Part shown: one piece after another, positions 61,826 to 64,000 of the stretch | Position numbering within the stretch: position 1 is the stretch's first letter | Layout: every line of letters starts with the position of its first letter | Assembly (NCBI GenBank): GCA_009103225.1 | Contig: RHPI01002069.1 | Location: forward strand, 2,148,383 to 2,212,382 | Source: Chlorokybus atmophyticus | Lineage: Eukaryota > Streptophyta > Chlorokybophyceae > Chlorokybales > Chlorokybaceae | Reading direction: 5' to 3' | Length of the DNA stretch: 64,000 nucleotides | Translations under genes and position numbers: made by a program | Notes under the pieces: generated by a model | Databases searched by the model: none | The model's input: only the letters and a program-made list of their open reading frames with translations | Told to the model about the DNA's origin: nothing

Positions 61826-62124
61826 TTGCTGGTCCATGCCGCCCCATACATGGTGCGGCACGGACCATGTACGGTGCGCGGCGGCCGGGCCGCTGAGCCG
61901 CGGGCCCACTCCTGGTCCGCATCCAGGAACCAGCGTGGAGTACTGGTCCGTGCCGCACCATACAAGGTGCGGCACGGACCATATGTGGTGCGCGACTGCG
62001 CGCCAGGTGTTGGGGCCCCAAAAAGACCATAACCGGTCCGTCCCTCGCGGACCAGACACTCGTGGTCCGCGGGGACGGACCATGTATGGCCCGCGGGGTC
62101 CGTGGAAGGACCATGCATGGTCCC
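61826..62124. repeat. Right array of GGACC/GGTCC palindromes
   Basis: Includes GGACCATGCATGGTCC at 62107-62122, GGACCATGTATGGCCC near 62086, and two longer inverted modules around CCATACATGGTGCGG (about 61848) and CCATACAAGGTGCGG (about 61959), each followed by CACGGACCAT. The array mirrors the left end. Confidence 0.88.
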
Positions 62125-64000
62125 CGAACGTCAATCCGTGTGCTACCTCCGAGCCACAATTGCTTTCTCTCAGTTTGAGGTGTGTTCACGGTGTGCGGTG
62201 CATGTGCTTCAACCATCAGAGCCATGTCACATATGCACATGCGAGTGTGCTGCCGTATCAGAACTACGTGACGGCTGACCTGCGCAAGCCTGGAGACCCT
62301 CAGGATTTGGACATCAGCGTCGCATATATGCCGGCCAAGGTCTGTGAAATGCAGTATCTATGCAGTATCCAATCCGAGGCCAGCATGCCTGTTAATGCTC
62401 CTGGTCGGAGCAGGTATGGCTCACGCGATGGTATGGCAATCCACATGCCACTAATGGCTTCAATCTCCAATACAGTGGTGACGAGCACAGCTTTGGCCAT
62501 CCTTCCACGGGCGATTGGTGGAAAGATGTGGAGGTGGATTTGGAGAGAGAGGTGGGGGAAGCGTCCTACTTGGCGCCTGCCATTCTATACAGTGACAACA
62601 ACATGCTGGATAGCGCGGGCAAGCGCTCTGGCTACCCTCTGATGGCATCGCTTGCCAACTACAGCTGGGACATGTATGCTAGCAACATGGGGGTTGTTAT
62701 GATAGCGCTTCTGCTGGTGGTTCGCAGTAGCCGGGCATCCCACATGGGCGCAGGGCAAGAATTCGTTCTCAATTCGAAAACGTGAGATTTCTTATGACGC
62801 TTTAAATGTAGTGTTAGGGGATGTGAAGCGGGCGAGCTGGGAAGGTCTGCAGCGCATCGACCTGAATGGCATTGAGCGTTGTGTGTTTCCCGCGCTTGCC
62901 AACTACATCAGCGACTTGCAGGTAGTGGGCATGTATGGTTGCAACCGGATGCAGCCTGCTGGCAAACAGTGCATGGAGGATATTGTCAATGGAGCATCTA
63001 AGTTTGTCGTGTTGCAGGATACTGCCACACTCGCACGCACTGTGTCAGGCAATCAAACACGCCATCCTTGCGATGTTTGTCTCGTCACCAAATCGGGAAT
63101 TGAGAACCGAGGCTTTCTACACACCAGCAATACGTCAGCTACGGGCGGACCTGCCTAGCGGTGTTGGGAATGCACGCCAGACAGCCAAGGCTTTTAGAGG
63201 GCAGCACTCCATGCATGTCGAGGAGGTAATGGTCAAATTATCGGCATTCGTGAGGATGAATGGCTTTCCGTGTAACCAGGCAATGTGGTTTGGCAACAGA
63301 ATAAACTGTGGGGTTGGCGACAGTCGCGGGTGTCGGGAGCTGACTGCTACTCTCGTCTTGCCCCTAACGCAATGCATGTGCTGGGAGGCATCATTGACCA
63401 CCTGCTTGCTGCTGTGTACGACGCTACGAAGGAACGAATGCGTCTATCGACGAGACAAATCCTGCAGGCCAGACGTTTTTAGTGTTGCTGTTGTGTTGCT
63501 TTTGTGTTGATCACAAAAGGCAACGACACGTGCTGACAAGAAGATTTGCACAGGCTAAATGCATGTAAGGTGACTCTACGGGTTTTGCACTTCAAGGCAC
63601 CTACAAGCACAGTAGTTTTAAACCTGGCCGACCACTTCTTTTAGGTGGTGGAGAAAGTTGCGGTGCTCCAGCTGCTGCTGGTCCTTGCAGACGGTTTGCT
63701 GCTCGATAGTGAGGGCAACGATATTTTGACCATTGCTGTCGCATCGCTCTCCCAATGGAACAAGAAGTTGCTTGAGGCGCATGAACACACAAGAGAGACC
63801 CTGACCACAGCCGACAACGAGCTGGCTGCCTTCAAAGCTGCAGTGTTGCATCCGCTACTGTCGTTATATTCTGCACAAAAGTCAGGTTGGAAGAGCGAGA
63901 AGATGCATCAGCTCACTTAATTTGGGCCGGCAATTGTCAGCAGTGGACACCAAGATTGCTTCAGCACCAACCGCATGGAGCAGACGCACGCTCAAAATAT

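Larger units (their letters stand above)
60085..62141. mobile_element. Nested TIR element with palindrome arrays (2057 bp, non-autonomous)
   Basis: Perfect 16-bp terminal inverted repeats: ACACGGATTGACGTTC at 60085-60100 and its complement at 62126-62141. GCTAC flanks both ends (60080-60084 and 62142-62146), a 5-bp target duplication. Inside each TIR, after two differing bases, comes a GGACCATGNATGGTCC palindrome. The outer 270-300 bp at each end are packed with GGACC/GGTCC words. The interior contains CGGCTGTC/GACAGCCG clusters (about 60660-60930 and 61590-61710), a tRNA-like remnant and AT-rich sequence (60960-61560). It has no transposase, so it must move in trans, if at all. Confidence 0.92.
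59584..64000 (+). pseudogene. Plavaka-type (KDZ group) DNA transposase gene, interrupted by a nested element; 3' end beyond window
   Basis: Plavaka transposases are DDE enzymes of cut-and-paste DNA transposons, first known from fungi. The N-terminal exon (59584-60054) starts MRVLCPYCRMRFATRSSIYM followed by His, a C2H2-like finger usual for the family. An in-frame TAG ends it at 60052-60054. The same frame then continues WETGVYVASY to 60084, where a TIR element is inserted, and resumes LRATIAFSQFE at 62147 up to a GTGTGT donor. Family blocks follow: LPYQNYVTADLRKPGDP (about 62250), HSFGHPSTGDWW then YLAPAILYSDNNMLDS and YPLMASLANYSWD (about 62485-62675), and ERCVFPALANYISDLQ (about 62875-62920). 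Next are HPCDVCLVTKSG (63062-63097), LAPNAMHVLGGIIDHLL (about 63362-63412) and ADGLLLDSEGNDIL (about 63690). The layout matches the fungal 'DKT...GNI...CFP..A.Y..D..HP.C.V' pattern. The insertion and the TAG suggest a dead copy, unless the TAG is spliced out. Confidence 0.8.

Overview
The window is nuclear DNA from a eukaryote, most likely a green alga (Chlorophyta or a close relative). Almost every gene is split by many short GT-AG introns. RAD54 and protoporphyrinogen oxidase resemble their land-plant counterparts, and two plastid-type genes are present (MPBQ/MSBQ methyltransferase and an ABC1-like kinase). No species is claimed. There are three assembly gaps (an N at 890, an N at 27329, and N from 31325 to 31438), each beside a C or G homopolymer.

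Region 1 (1-26 kb) is gene-dense, with genes alternating in orientation: the 3' part of a NIP30/PSME3IP1-family gene (+), RAD54 (-), SWS1/ZSWIM7 (+), KRR1 (-), an AKTIP/FTS-type UEV protein (+), protoporphyrinogen oxidase (-), then, after a 4.5 kb repeat-rich spacer, MPBQ/MSBQ methyltransferase VTE3 (-). RAD54 and SWS1 are head to head over 482 bp, and KRR1 and AKTIP over about 380 bp.

Region 2 (26-39.5 kb) is gene-poor and full of repeats: SINE-like sequences, a tRNA-related tandem repeat, a fold-back element, two MITE-like inverted repeats, a cluster of GTGAAC/GTTCAC motifs, and one unrecognised multi-exon gene with an N-terminal membrane segment.

Region 3 (39.6-49.1 kb) is again genic: an ABC1/UbiB-family kinase (-), a complete seven-exon MCM9 (+) and gluconokinase (-). 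With RAD54 and SWS1, this makes three homologous-recombination genes in 45 kb.

Region 4 (49-64 kb) is a nest of mobile elements. An intact Ty3/gypsy chromovirus (52399-58447, 672-bp LTRs, TSD ATAAG) lies in an intron of an unrecognised minus-strand gene. A decayed LTR of the same family sits in the opposite orientation just to its left. To the right, a Plavaka-type (KDZ group) DNA transposase gene begins at 59584 and runs off the window. It is split by a 2057-bp inverted-repeat element (60085-62141) with perfect 16-bp termini, a GCTAC target duplication and arrays of GGACCATGNATGGTCC palindromes. That nested palindrome-rich element is the most novel-looking object in the window.
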